DNA from: Ptychodera flava
Lineage: Eukaryota > Hemichordata > Enteropneusta > Ptychoderidae
NCBI RefSeq assembly: GCF_041260155.1
Contig: NC_091938.1
Span: forward strand, 15,821,219 to 15,885,218
Length of the DNA: 64,000 nucleotides
Reading direction: 5' to 3'
Position 1 is the first letter of the stretch. Each line of letters opens with the position of its first letter. Shown here in pieces: positions 60,450 through 64,000 of the stretch. The translations under genes and the position numbers were made by a program. Under the pieces are notes generated by a model. That model searched no databases, had not been told where the DNA came from, and saw nothing but the letters and a program-made list of their open reading frames with translations.

Positions 60450-63163
60450 ATGACCCCGACTGCGATCCCCAGCTGGTTGACCAACAGAAAGGTTAGCGAC
60501 TCAATCAAGCAGACATATGCTGGATCTCTGACTTATTTGCTCTTGATGAGCGTAGATTTGGTGTGTTTTAAAGTGAATTCAGGCCGCCTAAAAAGGCTAA
60601 TACATGGTTGCATTTGGCTGTTTTTCTCTTCTTTGGAAATGGCATAGAATTTCTGGTGCTAGGTAGCAAAATTGAAATGTAGAAATATGCGAATATATAG
60701 GCTCACATTATTTTTCTGAATGTGGGGTAGGGTGCTCAGGTGTCATTTGTCTTGTTTGTGGCAAATACGGTAAAATTTATGGATACAATATTTTGGTTTG
60801 TTTATTATTTTCAATATATTTCATTTTGTCATTGCATGTACCAGTTCATGTACGACAATATTGAAGACCTCACAGCATCAAGGTTATGTCTTATTTTTGC
60901 TTTTAAGCATTTCTATCACACGTAGGTCTAACAACCATGTAGGGAATAGAGTTCTAAGATTTTGAAGTCCGTAACTATGATAATACAAAAACCCAAATTT
61001 TGTATACGTAATGTCAAACAACAAAACTCAATATCTGTCAATGTTATTCACGGCAAACCACACAAGTGATGCCAAGTTCCCTGTTACAAATACATGTAAT
61101 TGGGCGGTATTGGTGTAAGCGTTTGACTACAATTAGCATAGCATTAGCAATGAAAAGGTTTCCTTATCTTACATCACGAAACATTCGCTTTCAGTCTCTG
61201 AGTAGATAATGTGTACGTATGATAAATATCATCCATTGATACTTGGTTTCAAAATGACGGATGATAGCTGGACGGTTTTGAGATGGCAGCTGATAATACC
61301 TGTAATGATCATTGCTAGATGTGATAGGCCATATCTAAGATGCAATAGGCCACAATATTACGTGCAGAAGATGCATGTGTTGGCCAGGGAGACAGATCCA
61401 TTAGGTGGTAATGGTTTTGCATAATTGCTCATGAACACAGACGTTCTATTCAGTAAATGGGTATGTGCTGTAGCTTTTTATCCACGAATAGAAATTGTAA
61501 TCATTGCGTGAAAATCAGACAATACCACATACTTACAAAGGCTTTTAATACCCAGGAGAAGCCATCGGAATAGACTTTCCCCAAGTCTGTGGGCTTATAT
61601 ATAAAAACAGAATAAATTAAAGGAATAAACTTCAGCATTAGGCTGGTTCTTAAGTAGTTTGATGTCGTGTGGATCTTTGGATGAATGCGATTGCCAGCGA
61701 GTAACTGCTGCTGAGTAAAGCCAAGCGACCGGGGCCAGTCTACAATTGGAAGTGAAAATAGGCAATTGTAAATAACATGTGGGTGTGTCCTGAAGGTGAT
61801 ATTTTGATACCCAGTGCTGGTAGCTAAGCTCAGGCATATAGAAATGGTGATCATTTTTTAAAATACCCAACAACGGCAAAGGCTTTTATACAAGACAAGT
61901 CATCGGAAATAAAAATGGCTCATATCATATAGTAGGATTGTACGGTACCCAACTAAGTAGTGATTTCCTCTAGAATGTTTTACCACAATTGTGACCCGGT
62001 TAACTACTTGTCATGCCTGGCAGTTATATCATTTTCATTCTCTATCTTCATCAGCCTATCAGAATAAAATTGTATTGCAAAGTAGCTCTTTCCCAATCAC
62101 TTTCATGACCACAAAATTTAAAGGAATTTATCATCTTCTTGTTATTTGGCTCAGACTGTTAAGACAACAATGAAGAGATTATCATGGGTGTACACTGTAA
62201 TTTGTATCTACTTATGCTGTTTATTGAAAGTCTAAATGATCAATAGATGAAGATTTTTAACAATGAAGTGTTAATTGTCCATACAGTGAACTTTGAACCA
62301 TTAATGGCCTTATTAAAGTTTTACACAGGCTCAAACATGCCTACCCCAACATTTTTCCAGTTCACTGAATCACATGGCTGTCCAACATACAAAGATGTGA
62401 ACTTGTACTTCTGCAAGAAATCTATAGAGAAAGTCAAAGAAATTATGGGAAAACAGTGGTATGATAAACCATATCTACAATGTACATTTTTGTAAACTGA
62501 AAAAAAAATCAAATTAGTATGTATTCTTCTCTCAGTCCTACCTTCATTATACCGGTACTCGCAGGTTTTGAAGTTGTATATTATTTATGGAGGATTATAT
62601 GTAAATAAAGGTGTTCGGATCTTTTGATCCTGTTTATAAATATAAGGAAATCAAGTAACAACTTTGCTAGCCAATGGTGTTTATAATAATTTGAGCCATT
62701 AGTTTGGGAGACTAACCTAACAAAGCTGTGTGAACTGGACAGTAAAGAAACTAGGTCTGTTGTTAAAATTTTTTTGAAATTTGTATAGAAATGAAATTCA
62801 TTGAATTATTTTATGTATTTTGTGAGAGGAAAATTCATTGTATACACTGTACTTTTTGCTGTAAGCAACCTATCAAATTATAAGAAAATGTAAATTTTGT
62901 GATATATAATTTCTTCAAACAACTAATTTCAACATCTTATATTATGTGATTGTTTTTGTAGAACAAGTATGATGCATACGTATGAGTTTCGCATTCTTCT
63001 CGTGAGAAGTGCAATTCATCATGGCATGCAAACTTTATCCCAGAGTTCTCGTTATTGTGGATACAGTTTAGCAACAGCTATGTCCTTAGTTGCAGATACT
63101 TATCTGGATGAAAAATTGCAAATAACATCAAACCTCAGGAGGCATCAGTTTGTAAAATGCTGA
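60450..63163 (+). CDS. Possible small three-exon gene, family unknown
   Basis: Exon 1 (transcribed part from 60386 after ctttcag; coding 60450-60491) reads MTPTAIPSWLTNRK and ends at AAG|gttagc. Exon 2 (60845-60882) reads FMYDNIEDLTAS and ends TCAAG|gttatg. Exon 3 (62962-63163) follows tttttgtag and reads R-TSMMHTYEFRILLVRSAI, then SRYCGYSLATAMSLVADTYL, ending HQFVKC-TGA. Phases (0, then 2 to 2) agree at both junctions, giving 93 residues with a mixed, protein-like composition. A second upstream in-frame ATG at 60432 has poorer context. No motif is recognised. Splice signals are moderate and the chance of a coincidental chain is real. Further exons may lie right of the window. Confidence 0.35.
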
Positions 63164-64000
63164 TAAATTGCATCACTACTTACAGGTAGAGCATTTTCCA
63201 TACAGTGTGATTTAATAAGCAGTTTACTCAAGGTTGCTACAAATGGTTCTTGATGAATTATTGATCTTAATATTCAACGAGATAATTACAGATGATTAGA
63301 CGGAGGCTTTAGATATCGTGGCTGGCAATTAAACAGCTGATAAATACATTAATGCAATGGACAATACCTGGGCTTGTACAAGAATCAGCTATTCTCAATC
63401 TTTGCAGCAAGTCACATTTCTTGGACTTCAGTACCTTAAAATATTTCTTCAGAAGCGAGGGATTCAGATTTCATTTCTTTGTAATGTTAATGTGTACAAA
63501 TTTGACTTGCTGTTCTGTGCCTAGGTTGTATTTGTCTGAGGACAATGGTTTTAAAGGGACTATGGCACACAGTAGTACCAGGGCATGAGGTGACAGTACC
63601 TGTAGGGTACTAGGCATATATGCATAGTACCATATTTTATAACTAAGGTTGGAGTAAGCAAAAATACTGCTACACAAGATAGCCAGTAAGGAACATACAG
63701 TTTAACAAAAGATTAGCCAAGGCTGACCACAATATAAACGAGATCAAATAAGCTTTATTTCAATGGAGATGTTTGGCATATACAATGCAGAGTAACATTT
63801 GAGGTACTGTGATGAGAAAACCAGTGTGTGTATATACTGTTACTATATTCTGACGCACCACAGAAACAAGGCCAAGGTTGGTGAGTCAAAACAAATGGTC
63901 CGCAAGAACAAAACAGCATTTCAGTCGTAAATGTTACCCGGTGACTCATATTGGCAAAAAAAATTTGTATCTTTCCTCCTCGACCTAAATACAAAGTACT
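63164..64000. other. Right end, nothing identified
   Basis: No exon, repeat family or RNA gene could be supported here. Confidence 0.6.

Noticed and set aside
62247-62495. + strand 82-codon frame ending ...KQWYDKPYLQCTFL
   Set aside because: It looks somewhat protein-like, but the nearest acceptor puts neighbouring exons out of phase and no motif is recognised.

Overview
This window is intron-rich eukaryotic DNA of low to moderate GC. It carries two long, clearly recognisable protein-coding genes in convergent orientation, a decayed LINE, several small inverted-repeat DNA transposon relics, and weaker evidence for one or two small genes at the right end. There are no bacterial features, no CRISPR array, no LTR element and no tRNA or rRNA that I can see. 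The giant TPR/zinc-finger/helicase/RNB protein, the WAC orthologue, introns of roughly 0.1 to 5.6 kb and abundant MITE-like repeats fit an invertebrate deuterostome (hemichordate, echinoderm or amphioxus-like). That placement is inference; the sequence alone does not fix the species.

Left half, + strand (about 3.1-30.6 kb): one gene of about 30 exons encoding a HELZ2-like protein of about 3,780 residues. I joined the exons by splice sites and phase. Domain order is N-terminal TPR repeats, a Pro/Gly/Ser-rich linker, a lysine tract, an acidic linker, an array of Cys/His zinc-finger modules, a first UPF1-like SF1 helicase, an RNB 3'-5' exoribonuclease domain with all four catalytic aspartates, and a second UPF1-like SF1 helicase ending at the stop codon. 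The first exon is not resolved. One exon has an apparent single-base frame break near 15.45 kb, and one intron uses a GC-AG donor.

Middle (30.6-39.2 kb): intergenic and 3' flanking DNA, with a 158-bp hAT-type MITE with perfect 8-bp target duplications and other repeats. Right half, - strand (39.2-56.9 kb): a 13-exon, phase-consistent orthologue of WAC (557 residues), from the first ATG at 56891 to the TAG at 39165, with its WW domain and the conserved C-terminal region that in human binds RNF20/RNF40.

Right end, + strand (57-64 kb): a cysteine-rich two-exon reading frame (57494-58021) lying head-to-head with WAC, and a three-exon phase-consistent small reading frame (60450-63163). I recognise neither. 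The rest is AT-rich non-coding DNA with a (TA)n tract.

Functionally the two main genes are independent. HELZ2-type proteins act in RNA decay, antiviral response and transcriptional co-activation. WAC links RNA polymerase II transcription to H2B ubiquitination. Nothing suggests that they form a shared system.
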